A stretch of DNA of 64,000 nucleotides from Cymodocea nodosa. Taxonomy: Eukaryota; Streptophyta; Magnoliopsida; Alismatales; Cymodoceaceae. Position 1 is the first letter of the stretch. Each line of letters begins with the position of its first letter. Below, one piece after another: positions 61,901 to 64,000 of the stretch. A program made the translations under genes and the position numbers. The notes under the pieces were generated by a model. That model made no database searches, was not told the DNA's origin, and saw only the letters and a program-made list of their open reading frames with translations. The stretch covers positions 14,515,501 through 14,579,500 of the forward strand of contig CM072339.1 in assembly GCA_036874045.1 (NCBI GenBank), read 5' to 3'.

Positions 61901-62545
61901 CCAACCACAAAGTATCTATCTGACCTTATAGGAAGAGTGGCATTTCAAACAAGAGGTTGATCGCCAAACATAAATTTCGGTTTAAACAGAAGACATAAAC
62001 GAGAATTAAGGAACTAACTAACTTTTTTTGAAGAATGTTTCTGCCATCACCGTTGTCCATATCAATCGCAGCAAATAGGTCGTATATTTTGACGGCCAAT
62101 TCTTGAAATTCTTCGTGGGCGACCTCGCCAGCCATCAAATCCACCACAGCGCCTAGGAATTTCCTATAGGTCTGTCGAATTTCCGAAGACGCTGCATAAT
62201 AAAAAGACGGACAGAGAGAACATCGAAGTGAAGAATAGTGACGTTCGATGGGAAGAAGGAAAGTGAAGAACGAGCGACGGACCTTCGTCCCAGGAGGAGA
62301 GAAGCAGCTTCCGCGCAAGCTCGCGATCGTCATGTGCCCTAGAGGAAGAAAAACAACGAGAAGGCTGGAGTAGGGATAGAATAAAAGATGGACGGTAAGA
62401 GAGCCGAAAGGGGGAGGAGTGCCCGGCCATTCTACCTTGGAGGTCTGAGAGCCTGCAATAGAGTTTTCCTGCGGAGATAGGCGTGATCCACTTCAAAGTG
62501 GTCGTCCCTTAGAGACCCCGTAAGGCGTGGGAGCGGAACCAGCAT
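719..62545 (-). CDS. ASCC3/Slh1-type (DExH14-like) Ski2-family double-cassette RNA/DNA helicase, N-terminal 1,189 codons, partial at the left edge
   Basis: Twenty-seven exons, all with GT donors and AG acceptors, join into one open frame. Exons, from the 5' end: 62545-62436, 62338-62283, 62191-62023, 59842-59392, 59312-59247, 45735-45631, 45548-45255, 45087-44971, 44880-44821, 44736-44665, 44582-44466, 44378-44217, 43993-43928, 43831-43679, 43598-43515, 41730-41641, 41569-41438, 41365-41300, 24073-24008, 23941-23819, 4145-3996, 2102-1890, 1813-1658, 1545-1321, 1226-1125, 967-887, 799-719. Motifs seen: APTGAGKT (459-466), DEVH (570-573), SAT (607-609), [13 protein letters not shown] (773-785), GRAGRPQFD (from 815). 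The N-terminal LPRLTGSLR is shared with ASCC3/Slh1 rather than Brr2. Family members are about 2,100-2,200 residues, so the second cassette lies off the left edge. In animals and yeast, ASCC3/Slh1 acts in alkylation repair and in splitting collided ribosomes; the plant role is inferred. Every exon is intact, so the gene is probably functional. Confidence 0.95.
1125..2102 (-). CDS. Helicase exons 22-25 (residues 904-1135): winged helix and first part of Sec63 unit 1
   Basis: Exon 22 (2102-1890) gives the winged-helix segment with [20 protein letters not shown] and the transition [17 protein letters not shown]. Exon 23 (1813-1658) starts the Sec63 domain ([18 protein letters not shown]). Exon 24 (1545-1321) has the helical bundle [20 protein letters not shown] and [10 protein letters not shown]. 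Exon 25 (1226-1125) has the helix-hairpin-helix-like [18 protein letters not shown]. The exon 24 donor is the unusual but valid GTTTGT. In this family the Sec63 unit forms the exit side of the nucleic-acid channel. Confidence 0.95.
2103..3995. other. Intron 21, no recognised element
   Basis: This 1,893-bp intron has no long open frame, LTR pair or reverse transcriptase motif that I can see. The sequence is AT-rich, with a T-run near 3037-3045. Confidence 0.5.
3996..4145 (-). CDS. Helicase exon 21 (residues 854-903): start of the winged-helix domain
   Basis: A 150-bp, phase-0 exon reading [18 protein letters not shown] and then [17 protein letters not shown], ending GIGWDE. This block directly follows RecA-2 in ASCC3/Brr2-type helicases and leads into the winged helix. 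The acceptor is ATGCAG and the donor GTGAAC. It is flanked by the 19.7-kb intron 20 and the 1.9-kb intron 21. Confidence 0.94.
4146..5287. other. First part of intron 20 next to exon 21, no recognised element
   Basis: AT-rich intron sequence just upstream (in gene sense) of the exon 21 acceptor. Open frames of 66-81 codons are random-looking. Nothing supports a gene or a transposon here. Confidence 0.45.
5288..5420 (-). mobile_element. 3' end of an L1-type LINE (minus strand)
   Basis: Read on the minus strand, the stretch ends with the short motif GGTACCCACCCTATAAATAG followed by an A-tract (plus-strand T-run at 5290-5298). This is the layout of plant L1 3' UTRs; similar tails occur at 11390-11475 and 38900-38965. 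It may be the tail of the L1 whose coding part lies at 6410-8780, but the link is not proven. Confidence 0.45.
5421..6365 (-). mobile_element. Copia-like 5' end with short LTR and primer-binding site (minus strand)
   Basis: On the minus strand a putative LTR of about 118 bp (6365-6248) starts TGTTAGATTG and ends TTTGACA. It is followed at once by TGGTATCAGAGCTTAA, the initiator-Met-tRNA type primer-binding site of Copia elements. Downstream, broken frames contain a weak gag-like stretch near 5750-5850 and an open frame at 5666-5430. No second LTR was found, so this is a truncated or non-autonomous element. Confidence 0.5.
6410..8781 (-). mobile_element. Degenerate L1-type LINE with endonuclease and half a reverse transcriptase (minus strand)
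   Basis: The minus-strand endonuclease begins [17 protein letters not shown] at 8109, the standard start of plant L1 ORF2. Further down come a linker with [14 protein letters not shown] (about 7110), the RT entry [18 protein letters not shown] (about 6810-6750), the [14 protein letters not shown] block and LDMDKAFD (about 6450). Sequence then breaks at about 6410, where the Copia-like LTR begins, so later RT motifs and RNase H are missing. Many stops and frameshifts interrupt it. The 8110-8780 part may be ORF1 remnants. It lies in the same orientation as the helicase. Confidence 0.75.
8782..8900 (+). repeat. Element A 5' LTR
   Basis: Starts TGTGTTTATTGAGG and ends TTAATCACA, directly before the primer-binding site at 8901. 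About 119 bp, short for a Copia LTR. Confidence 0.65.
9639..9902 (+). pseudogene. Element A gag remnant
   Basis: An 87-codon open piece with the Copia gag (UBN2-type) pattern: [18 protein letters not shown], then [10 protein letters not shown] and a FVHILCIS helix. It is preceded by degenerate gag sequence from about 9300 and lacks the zinc knuckle. Confidence 0.6.
10081..10317 (+). pseudogene. Element A RNase H C-terminal remnant
   Basis: A 78-codon frame with the Copia RNase H end: [39 protein letters not shown] and [10 protein letters not shown]. It ends immediately before the polypurine tract, as in complete elements. Its N-terminal half and the RT are deleted. Confidence 0.7.
10325..10458 (+). 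repeat. Element A 3' LTR
   Basis: Follows the purine tract at 10312-10324. Its first base pair reads TA rather than TG, consistent with one G-to-A change. It ends TTAATCACA like the 5' copy. Confidence 0.65.
10459..11224. other. Spacer between element A and an L1 tail, no clear feature
   Basis: Contains short open frames on both strands (10739-10981 plus, 11224-11009 minus) without recognisable domains. Possibly L1 ORF1 debris; not supported. Confidence 0.35.
11225..11475 (+). mobile_element. 3' end of an L1-type LINE (plus strand)
   Basis: A plus-strand L1-like 3' UTR: pyrimidine-rich CTTTGTATTTGCCTCC, then TTGGGTACC, then an A-rich end at 11461-11475. No protein domain remains. Confidence 0.45.
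11510..11633 (+). repeat. Element B 5' LTR
   Basis: 124 bp, from TATTGGATCTC (expected TG changed to TA) to GTTTAACT, next to the primer-binding site at 11634. Confidence 0.8.
12220..14709 (+). pseudogene. Element B gag, protease and integrase (5' half of the polyprotein)
   Basis: Gag (about 12290-12990) shows [18 protein letters not shown] and the frame at 12558-12929. The protease region (about 13120-13260) has [11 protein letters not shown] where the family has D-S-G at the active site, so the catalytic motif is altered. The GAG-pre-integrase histidines are at [11 protein letters not shown] (about 13530). The integrase core runs about 13690-14050 with [13 protein letters not shown] and [12 protein letters not shown]. 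Several in-frame stops occur at positions where relatives have Gln. The frame stops at the insertion point of element C. Confidence 0.75.
14715..14863 (+). repeat. Element C 5' LTR
   Basis: 149 bp, TGTTAAGTG to TCTAACT. It has an extra 12-bp copy of the AAGGATYCATCT unit absent from the 3' LTR. Confidence 0.9.
14876..15406 (+). other. Element C leader with a 57-bp direct repeat
   Basis: The untranslated leader between the primer-binding site and the gag ATG (15407) is much richer in C and G than the rest of the element. It carries two tandem copies of a 57-bp unit (about 14953-15009 and 15010-15066) starting CTTCCACGCA. Open frames on both strands here reflect composition, not genes. Confidence 0.6.
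15407..19476 (+). pseudogene. Element C gag-pol polyprotein, multiply interrupted
   Basis: Gag starts at 15407 ([12 protein letters not shown]) and has a zinc knuckle at about 16081-16125, with stops at 16084 and 16123 beside the cysteines. Protease lies at about 16340 ([12 protein letters not shown], glycine of the active site changed to arginine). The pre-integrase histidines are at [13 protein letters not shown] (16740). Integrase runs about 16880-17550 and contains [19 protein letters not shown] is 17950-18780, with YVDE at about 18525 in place of YVDD. RNase H is about 18900-19476 and includes [14 protein letters not shown]. At least a dozen stops occur, most at expected Gln or Trp codons. 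Confidence 0.8.
19491..19627 (+). repeat. Element C 3' LTR
   Basis: 137 bp, TGTTAAGTG to TCCAACT. It ends in CT rather than the usual CA, as does the 5' copy. Confidence 0.9.
19633..21218 (+). pseudogene. Element B reverse transcriptase and RNase H (3' half of the polyprotein)
   Basis: The frame at 19707-20414 carries Copia [46 protein letters not shown] and [11 protein letters not shown]. The YVDD region reads [10 protein letters not shown], so a catalytic aspartate is missing. RNase H follows (about 20650-21218) with broken frames and the piece [20 protein letters not shown]. The reading frame resumes right after the target duplication at 19628-19632. Confidence 0.75.
21225..21346 (+). repeat. 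Element B 3' LTR
   Basis: Starts TGTTGGATCTTG after the purine tract and ends GGTTTAATT. It shares ATATATATTCCTTTTGTAAT and the T-run with the 5' copy. Confidence 0.8.
21352..21610 (+). mobile_element. RTE-type LINE 3' fragment with TTG tail
   Basis: Degenerate stretch with the 3' coding pattern shared by the other RTE copies here (AAAGATTTAACTATAGATTG; compare 40750 and 60250), ending ATTATTGTTGTTGTTTATG. RTE elements end in short tandem repeats rather than poly(A). No intact frame remains. Confidence 0.5.
21611..22746. other. Intron sequence without a clear feature
   Basis: Short random frames (e.g. 21595-21906). A stretch of ATGC/ATAC-rich simple sequence lies at 22670-22745. Possible L1 RT debris near 22330-22500 is too weak to call. 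Confidence 0.35.
22891..22961. repeat. (TC)n followed by (TA)n microsatellite
   Basis: A pure TC run of 34 bp (22891-22924) is followed by TA repeats to 22961. It lies in the centre of the TIR element. Confidence 0.95.
23323..23560 (-). mobile_element. 5'-truncated L1 with a 12-bp target-site duplication
   Basis: About 238 bp with a poly(T) start on the plus strand (poly(A) on minus) at 23324-23332, flanked by perfect copies of TGCCTCAACAAG (23311-23322 and 23561-23572). This is the product expected of target-primed reverse transcription. The minus-strand frame at 23552-23352 may be the last piece of an L1 ORF2. It could instead be a SINE, but no RNA polymerase III boxes were seen. Confidence 0.75.
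23819..24073 (-). CDS. Helicase exons 19-20 (residues 791-853): motif VI
   Basis: Exon 19 (24073-24008) encodes [16 protein letters not shown], ending in LGMLDVMQ. Exon 20 (23941-23819) begins with motif [16 protein letters not shown], including the arginine finger, and ends [10 protein letters not shown]. The pair is separated by a 66-bp intron and stands alone between two transposon-filled introns of 17.2 and 19.7 kb. This 255-bp island is the only coding host sequence across about 37 kb. Confidence 0.95.
24480..25862 (+). mobile_element. L1-type LINE, 5' part with endonuclease (plus strand)
   Basis: ORF2 begins [18 protein letters not shown] near 25276, the plant L1 endonuclease start. 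It continues with [29 protein letters not shown] and the WIVGGISIW stretch (family: GGDFN), then breaks at about 25862. Stops and shifts are present. Upstream, 24480-25270 may be ORF1 (small Gln/Pro/Ser-rich frame 24521-24706), without a recognisable domain. The RT is missing. Antisense to the helicase. Confidence 0.65.
25863..27176. other. Intron sequence with degenerate repeats, no gene
   Basis: Near 26005-26100 short units like CCTCGACCTTAATTGAGAAA recur imperfectly. Around 26510-26680 a block starting CATGTGGTTTTCATCCATCT occurs twice with changes. No coding domain is visible. Confidence 0.4.
27182..27307 (-). repeat. Element D 3' LTR
   Basis: On the minus strand it runs TGCTATGATATATATTC to AAATTCTACA. 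The second-last change (TGTT to TGCT) and others are transitions against the 5' copy. Confidence 0.9.
30232..31303. mobile_element. TAA-flanked non-autonomous PIF/Harbinger-like element inside element D
   Basis: 1,072 bp flanked by TAA (30229-30231 and 31304-31306), the target size and sequence of PIF/Harbinger elements. The left end GGGGCTATTAGTGCACATC and the reverse-complemented right end GGGAGGGTTAGTGCATACA match in GGG and TTAGTGCA. The related Copia E has the corresponding uninterrupted site near 49777-49800, which defines the insertion. The motif GGG-TTTAGTGCAC recurs at 30330 and 30375. There is no transposase; the centre is the GC-rich hexamer array. Confidence 0.7.
30594..31135. repeat. 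GC-rich hexameric minisatellite (GCGAGN-type array)
   Basis: About 540 bp built from a 6-bp unit close to GCGAGG/GCGAGT/GCAAGG on the plus strand. It is almost free of T and rich in CpG, in stark contrast to the AT-rich surroundings. Variants cluster: diverged units at the left edge (30594-30740), purer units in 30740-31000, then longer composite units containing GAAGGGCAAGGGCGAG near 30965-31015. Because the period is a multiple of three and lacks stop triplets, all frames stay open, which produces spurious Ala/Leu and Ala/Arg/Ser frames on both strands. Confidence 0.93.
33084..33219 (-). repeat. Element D 5' LTR
   Basis: On the minus strand it runs TGTTATGATATATATTC to AAATTCCACA, followed by the primer-binding site at 33083-33072. 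A (TA)n tract inside is longer than in the 3' copy. Confidence 0.9.
33225..35054. other. Intron sequence with imperfect tandem repeats
   Basis: From about 33350 to 33800 three degenerate units of roughly 150-185 bp recur, each with a TTTGTAGTA-A-TTTAGG-TATA-like core (about 33370, 33545, 33695) and TTTTGTG-GATTTCAGTGTGT. Near 34590 and 34745 the block GTCTCCTCTCTGTGTTGCA occurs twice. No protein domain is visible. Confidence 0.5.
35055..35160. repeat. Two tandem copies of a 53-bp unit
   Basis: Units 35055-35107 and 35108-35160 begin CCAATCGTAGG or TTAATCGTAGG-like and contain CAAGCCTGACAAAGACAA. They differ at only a few positions, so the duplication is recent relative to its surroundings. 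Confidence 0.9.
35890..36426 (+). pseudogene. Harbinger Myb/SANT-like DNA-binding protein, C-terminal remnant
   Basis: Broken frames give [20 protein letters not shown], then [19 protein letters not shown] and [19 protein letters not shown], ending WLKYKLR. This coiled-coil, charged tail is characteristic of the accessory protein that works with Harbinger transposase. The N-terminal DNA-binding part is not recognisable. Confidence 0.55.
36700..38051 (+). pseudogene. HARBI1-like transposase remnant
   Basis: Recognisable blocks: [10 protein letters not shown], the helical stretch to [13 protein letters not shown] and FPYFK, a likely intron (about 37177-37255), then [14 protein letters not shown] with the first catalytic Asp. 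A VDTGY block with the second Asp lies near 37600. [19 protein letters not shown] (about 37742) holds the Glu, and [18 protein letters not shown] follows. The DDE residues appear to survive, but stops (after RMS, in FHHST, after CIL) and frameshifts disable the gene. Confidence 0.7.
38624..38965 (+). mobile_element. L1-type LINE 3' end with poly(A) (plus strand)
   Basis: Begins in a RNase H-like C-terminal piece ([12 protein letters not shown], about 38678), continues through the 3' UTR with TTGTGGGTTCACATCCCC and ATAGACTAGGG, and ends in an A-run at 38957-38965. It lies directly beyond the TAA of the Harbinger element, which may have inserted in this L1. Confidence 0.6.
40215..40414 (+). repeat. 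113-bp tandem duplication inside the RTE fragment
   Basis: The block starting GTTATTCATAAGATTAAAAT at about 40216 recurs at about 40329, offset 113 bp, with few differences over some 85 bp. It duplicates a piece of the RT coding region. Confidence 0.8.
40436..40680. repeat. Interspersed repeat of unknown family (copy 1)
   Basis: Resembles 55380-55565: both contain a TGAACCCTT-like start, CTTCAATG/TTTCAAGG blocks, CATCTCT, a GATCAACYAATCC motif, AACAAG/AGCAAG and TACCAATC/ACACCAATT blocks in the same order. It falls within the RTE fragment. It has a 78-codon open frame (40430-40666) without known domain. Confidence 0.5.
40858..41299. other. End of intron 18, no recognised element
   Basis: AT-rich sequence between the RTE tail and exon 18 (on the minus strand, just downstream of its donor). 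Nothing recognised. Confidence 0.5.
41300..41730 (-). CDS. Helicase exons 16-18 (residues 695-790): RecA-2 with motifs IVa and V
   Basis: Exon 16 (41730-41641) is a variable helical segment ([16 protein letters not shown]). Exon 17 (41569-41438) has [20 protein letters not shown]. Exon 18 (41365-41300) is motif [19 protein letters not shown]. These are signature blocks of the Ski2/Brr2/ASCC3 group. Intron 18, directly downstream, is 17.2 kb and full of transposons, yet both of its splice sites are canonical. Confidence 0.95.
41731..43047. other. Intron 15 sequence with a small tandem repeat
   Basis: Two 24-bp tandem units starting CCCACAAWTGACAAACTGCC lie at 41867-41890 and 41891-41914. The rest has no recognised gene; frames such as 42234-42013 are random-looking. 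Confidence 0.5.
43048..43187 (+). repeat. Lone Copia-type LTR with primer-binding site in intron 15
   Basis: 140 bp beginning TGTTAGATG and ending CATCTAACA, which are perfect inverted ends, followed at 43188 by TGGTATCAAAGTCTG, a Met-tRNA primer-binding site. No internal domains or partner LTR follow before exon 15, so this is the truncated 5' end of an element. Its GGGTAAACAGATATCCATTT block resembles the LTR at 45874. Confidence 0.75.
43515..43993 (-). CDS. Helicase exons 13-15 (residues 594-694): motif III and entry to RecA-2
   Basis: Exon 13 (43993-43928) contains motif III in [14 protein letters not shown]. Exon 14 (43831-43679) has the conserved [18 protein letters not shown] block that links RecA-1 to RecA-2 in Ski2-like enzymes. 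Exon 15 (43598-43515) has motif IV ([16 protein letters not shown]). All are phase 0. The next intron (15) is 1.8 kb and holds a short LTR. Confidence 0.95.
44217..45087 (-). CDS. Helicase exons 8-12 (residues 418-593): RecA-1 domain with Walker A and DEVH box
   Basis: Exon 8 (45087-44971) has the lead-in [11 protein letters not shown] and SLNRIQS. Exon 9 (44880-44821) is a 60-bp exon that is almost only the Walker A motif (APTGAGKTN). Exon 10 (44736-44665) ends in motif Ia (YVAPMK). Exon 11 (44582-44466) carries [18 protein letters not shown]. Exon 12 (44378-44217) has motif Ic (TTPEKWD) and motif II, DEVH, within [17 protein letters not shown]. All residues needed for ATP binding and hydrolysis are present. 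Introns are 83-106 bp and free of transposons. Confidence 0.96.
45255..45735 (-). CDS. Helicase exons 6-7 (residues 285-417): linker before the first RecA domain
   Basis: Exon 6 (45735-45631) opens with [20 protein letters not shown] and continues the helix of exon 5 across intron 5. Exon 7 (45548-45255, 98 codons) has a very basic stretch, [17 protein letters not shown], that could act as a nuclear localisation signal (inference). The conserved GYEEVQIPP and MRPDEKL blocks follow, which precede the Q-motif region in ASCC3/Brr2-like proteins. Both exons are in phase 0. Confidence 0.94.
45874..46002 (+). repeat. Element F 5' LTR
   Basis: Starts TGTTAG, ends TTTCA, and abuts the primer-binding site at 46003. 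It has an internal ACCCTATATATATCTC stretch that could be its promoter TATA. Confidence 0.75.
46015..46882 (+). other. Element F leader
   Basis: C-rich untranslated leader after the primer-binding site, with CCCTAGCCACAACCTCCC and runs of CCACC. Open frames (45926-46288, 46634-46852) are Pro/Ser-rich and look compositional. Ends at the TSD of element E. Confidence 0.55.
46888..47020 (-). repeat. Element E 3' LTR
   Basis: On the minus strand TGTTAGAGAATATT to GCTCAACT. It differs from the 5' copy by about nine substitutions, mostly transitions, and an 11-12-bp deletion. Confidence 0.88.
47030..51030 (-). pseudogene. Element E gag-pol polyprotein, interrupted
   Basis: Minus-strand remnants: gag 51030-50230 (open piece 50614-50357, [13 protein letters not shown]), zinc-knuckle region near 50320, protease near 50090-49990 ([16 protein letters not shown], active-site Ser and Gly changed), integrase to about 48820 (open piece 49078-48743 with [26 protein letters not shown] and [10 protein letters not shown]), RT about 48500-47750 with VDD retained near 47970, RNase H 47503-47318 ([20 protein letters not shown]). 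Many stops. The site equivalent to the TAA-element insertion in D is uninterrupted at about 49777-49800. Confidence 0.75.
51727..51871 (-). repeat. Element E 5' LTR
   Basis: On the minus strand TGGTAGAGAATATT to GCTTAACT, next to the primer-binding site. Confidence 0.88.
52020..52434 (-). mobile_element. Fragment of another LTR element (minus strand)
   Basis: On the minus strand a putative LTR (about 52434-52252; ends CATTTTCACA) is followed by TGGTATAAAAGTATGG, a degenerate Met-tRNA primer-binding site, and a C-rich leader to about 52020. The LTR has the AGTCCCACATTGCTAG motif common in plant LTRs. No partner LTR was found. It may have truncated element F. Confidence 0.5.
52435..53600. other. 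Intron 5 sequence, probably transposon debris
   Basis: No convincing domain in any frame. Local CTCC/CACC-rich segments and broken frames suggest decayed element sequence. Not assigned. Confidence 0.3.
53601..54450 (+). mobile_element. RTE-type LINE fragment, RT C-terminal half (plus strand)
   Basis: Matches the 39-40.8 kb copy in plan: an [14 protein letters not shown] stretch (about 53630, RT motif A region), then KSKTK-like and [14 protein letters not shown] stretches, a GWMK block near 54110 and [13 protein letters not shown] near 54160. Stops occur throughout. The upstream half and 3' tail are missing or unrecognisable. Confidence 0.6.
54451..55140. other. AT-rich intron with short iterated motif
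   Basis: Around 54800-54960 a unit near AAGTTACATTTCAATA (also AAGTTACGATTCAATA) is repeated several times at 20-40-bp spacing. No gene. Confidence 0.45.
55141..55307. repeat. Polypyrimidine tract (about 165 bp)
   Basis: Plus strand consists almost only of T and C, mainly TTTTC/TTTTTTC units and then CCCTCC. On the helicase sense strand it is a purine tract. It creates meaningless Phe/Ser-rich frames. Confidence 0.9.
55380..55565. repeat. Interspersed repeat of unknown family (copy 2)
   Basis: Shares ordered blocks with 40436-40680 (see that entry). Followed by sequence with recurring AACTCAACR and TTCATTGAGTTTA motifs to about 55830. Confidence 0.5.
55566..58180. other. Intron 5 sequence with fragments only
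   Basis: Near 56190-56320 a unit around TTGACTTGAAAGCTCTAGATTGG is repeated about three times. At 57225-57260 GGATTCATGTGGTCAACC matches the 3' end of the RTE copies (40790, 60295), so a short RTE tail is present. No gene is seen. Confidence 0.4.
58185..58260. repeat. Possible second copy of the TIR element seen at 22747
   Basis: AAGGTGACAAGGTGCTTAGG followed by GTAAGCCTAGAGCCCAGATG resembles the arm of the element at 22747-23577 and is followed by an AT-rich stretch as there. The other end is not clear. Confidence 0.35.
58525..58992 (+). pseudogene. LINE-like ORF2 C-terminal fragment
   Basis: A 155-codon open frame. The part [20 protein letters not shown] followed by [13 protein letters not shown] resembles the Trp/Arg-Asn region between RT zinc-binding and RNase H domains of plant L1 elements. 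The N-terminal part is unassigned. It may be a chance frame over L1 debris. Confidence 0.35.
59247..59842 (-). CDS. Helicase exons 4-5 (residues 112-284): N-terminal extension
   Basis: Exon 4 (59842-59392, 451 bp) is the longest exon. It starts [15 protein letters not shown] after completing a split lysine codon, carries a less conserved acidic linker ([18 protein letters not shown]), and ends SNKAGDE at a GT donor. Exon 5 (59312-59247) encodes [18 protein letters not shown], a block strongly conserved in plant orthologues. It ends at GTAAGC, the donor of the 13.5-kb intron 5. No enzymatic motif lies here; in the family this region packs on the helicase core or binds partners. Confidence 0.93.
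59930..60356 (+). mobile_element. RTE-type LINE, internally deleted, with TTG tail
   Basis: Starts with the EN-RT linker ([16 protein letters not shown], [19 protein letters not shown] region at 59,945-60,060), then jumps to the C-terminal pattern (AACTTAGATGGTTTGGTCAC at about 60100) and the 3' end GATTCAAGTAGCTGACCC, followed by ATTGTTATTGTTGTTGTTGT (60333-60352). The RT core is deleted. It sits in intron 3. Confidence 0.65.
60357..62022. other. Rest of intron 3
   Basis: Includes an unexplained plus-strand open stretch at 60903-61172 (89 codons, no ATG, Pro/Ser/Leu-rich, then acidic), and a frame at 61659-61931. No known domain in either. Between 60700 and 60830 the block CATCCTATATGAAYAATT occurs twice about 66 bp apart. 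Confidence 0.35.
62023..62545 (-). CDS. Helicase exons 1-3 (residues 1-111): start codon and N-terminal extension
   Basis: Exon 1 (62545-62436) begins [15 protein letters not shown] and ends in phase 2. Exon 2 (62338-62283) holds [12 protein letters not shown], and exon 3 (62191-62023) starts [14 protein letters not shown]. The phases (2, 1, 2) join without loss. The start at 62545 is chosen because orthologues begin just before this LPRL motif. An in-frame ATG at 62683 would add 46 Arg/Ser-rich residues. The segment is helical and is typical of the ASCC3 N-terminal region that precedes the first helicase cassette. Introns 1 and 2 are under 100 bp. Confidence 0.92.
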
Positions 62546-62720
62546 CTCCTCTCCGTTCGAAAACCACCGTCGCCACCGTTTGAGGGCACCACGAATCGAG
62601 TGTTTTATAGTTTCTTTCGTACGTGGACGCCAAGAATTCGAGGAGGCTGGGAAGAGGAACGACGATGAGTGATTTTTAACCATTTTAAAATATATATATA
62701 TATAAGCTTGGATTTGAGCT
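62546..62720 (-). promoter_or_regulatory. Helicase 5' UTR and probable TATA box
   Basis: On the minus strand a (TA)n run at 62690-62704 lies about 145 bp upstream of the chosen start codon at 62545. If it is the TATA box, transcription would begin near 62660-62675. That is downstream of the extra in-frame ATG at 62683 and supports the start at 62545. The region between is GC-richer than the introns. The transcription start is inferred, not seen. Confidence 0.5.
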
Positions 62721-64000
62721 TGATTGCTCGATCGTTCGGTAGCGAGGAGTAAAATAAATTAGACGATCGTCTCAAACGTTCTTTTCTCTCTTCTTGTGAT
62801 CTACCTTCTGCTCATGAGCTTGTCTACCTCTCTCTCTCTTCTTCCCTTGTTCATGTCTTCTTCCCCCACACCAACTTGCATCTCTTGCCTCCTCGTCCCT
62901 ACCGTGCACTTCCTTCCCCTTGCCATGTCATACGTGTGCCATCATCCACCGTTTTCTCCCTTCCACCTTTTGCCCATCTTGCAAGGAAGAGTCTCGTAGA
63001 GTGGATGAGCTTTTCCGACCGAGAGAATATCTTAGCCGCCCAATGATATCTTAACAGTGGCACCTACAACAGTTCACTGTAAGTACAAAATCCTTCGCAT
63101 GATCCAAATTCATAGATCACACGTCTCATATATTTCGTGCCAGTCATGTACGCTCGAGCTTCCTGCCGCCTCCACACCCTCCTATCGCTGGTACTCTAGT
63201 CGTCACGCTGATGATAGTACGTTGCACATCTCCTATCTTCCTTCGGTTGCAACATCTCTGCCATCACCGACTAGCTATCGCCAACACTGCTGTTGCCATC
63301 ATCGACCTTCTACGACATGCACCCTCTTCTTCTTCTTCTTCTCCTCCATATATAGGTATATATGTTCTCTCTTCAAAAATCAAAGTGTTCTTCCCTTCGT
63401 AACCCGAGCTTTATCTAGGAATTGCTTGCTCCATATGTCTATCACCTTTGGCTCTATGTTGCCCTCTTCGCTTTCGTCTCTACGCCACCTATTTCATTTG
63501 TAGATTAATTCCTCAACCCTTTTTTTTTTTATTTACCTTGCATGTTTAGTGTACGTACGTCAATAGTTTCAAAGTTTGACTATTAATAGATGTTTTATTT
63601 AACTTTCTATCATCTTATCAATTGTTTTACGGTTCACCCATTTGAATTCATTCGTGTTTTATTAGTTGCTGATACTCAATTTGTAGGGGGAAAACATAAG
63701 CGACACACGTATGTCTCATTTTCTTGATCAATCAGGATAATAAGAATAAAATTTTTATTAATAGATATTTTATTTGACTTTGTATTTTATCATTTATGTT
63801 AGACACTTTATTAGTAGATCTTGTATCTTATCAACTATGCTATTTTTCATATTATTAAACTCAGACGTTAAGTAACTGGGAAGGACTTAATTTCTACAAG
63901 GACCATGGACAAAGCTTGGGTTCAGATGCCCATGGTACTTACGAAATTTTATAAGTGCTTAATATGCAATACAAATTAAATAAGTTGGTATAACTTATTT
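62721..64000. other. Upstream flank of the helicase gene, no gene recognised
   Basis: Pyrimidine-rich, low-complexity sequence with open frames on the plus strand (62796-62999, 63057-63503) that are rich in Ser, Pro, Leu and His and match no family I know. A T-run is at 63520-63530. It could hold promoter elements or transposon leader debris; neither is demonstrated. Confidence 0.4.

Noticed and set aside
719..62545. Brr2 (U5 snRNP helicase) instead of ASCC3/Slh1
   Set aside because: The N-terminus with LPRLTGSLR and the [15 protein letters not shown] block fit the ASCC3/Slh1 group; Brr2 has a different and longer N-terminal region.
62796..63503. A second host gene upstream of the helicase
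   Set aside because: The frames are low-complexity, match no family, have no splice structure I can follow and no supporting motifs.
1..64000. tRNA, rRNA or other structured RNA genes
   Set aside because: No cloverleaf with matching arms or rRNA-like block was found; TGGTATCAGAGC-type motifs are primer-binding sites complementary to tRNA, not tRNA genes.

Overview
This window is nuclear DNA of a flowering plant, probably a eudicot: AT-rich, with short exons joined by GT-AG introns and dense Copia, L1, RTE and Harbinger-type elements. Very large TE-filled introns are a known habit of grapevine, but nothing here fixes the species.

One host gene fills almost the whole window. On the minus strand, from a start codon at 62545 down to 719 and past the left edge, 27 exons assemble into an unbroken 1,189-codon reading frame. 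It is the N-terminal half of an ASCC3/Slh1-type (plant DExH14-like) double-cassette Ski2-like helicase. The N-terminal extension, the complete first helicase cassette (Walker A, DEVH, SAT, motif V, motif VI), the winged helix and the start of the first Sec63 unit are present. The second cassette must lie beyond position 1. Coding sequence is 3,567 bp of about 61.8 kb. Introns 5, 18 and 20 are 13.5, 17.2 and 19.7 kb.

Nearly everything else is transposable elements inside these introns. Intron 20 (4146-23818): a Copia-like 5' end, a degenerate L1 (minus), an internally deleted Copia 'A', Copia 'B' with Copia 'C' nested in it, an RTE tail, and a TIR element carrying a 5'-truncated L1. Intron 18 (24074-41299): an L1 5' half, Copia 'D' (minus), which carries a TAA-flanked element holding a GC-rich hexamer array, tandem repeats, a decayed PIF/Harbinger transposon, an L1 3' end and an RTE LINE. 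Intron 15: a lone short LTR. Intron 5 (45736-59246): Copia 'F' split by Copia 'E', another LTR, an RTE fragment, a polypyrimidine tract and smaller fragments. Intron 3 holds another RTE tail.

No transposon gene is intact. Target-site duplications (TSDs) or nested order can be read for elements B, C, D, E, the TAA element and one L1, which gives a relative history. The helicase is the only gene here that appears functional. Positions 62721-64000 are its upstream flank.
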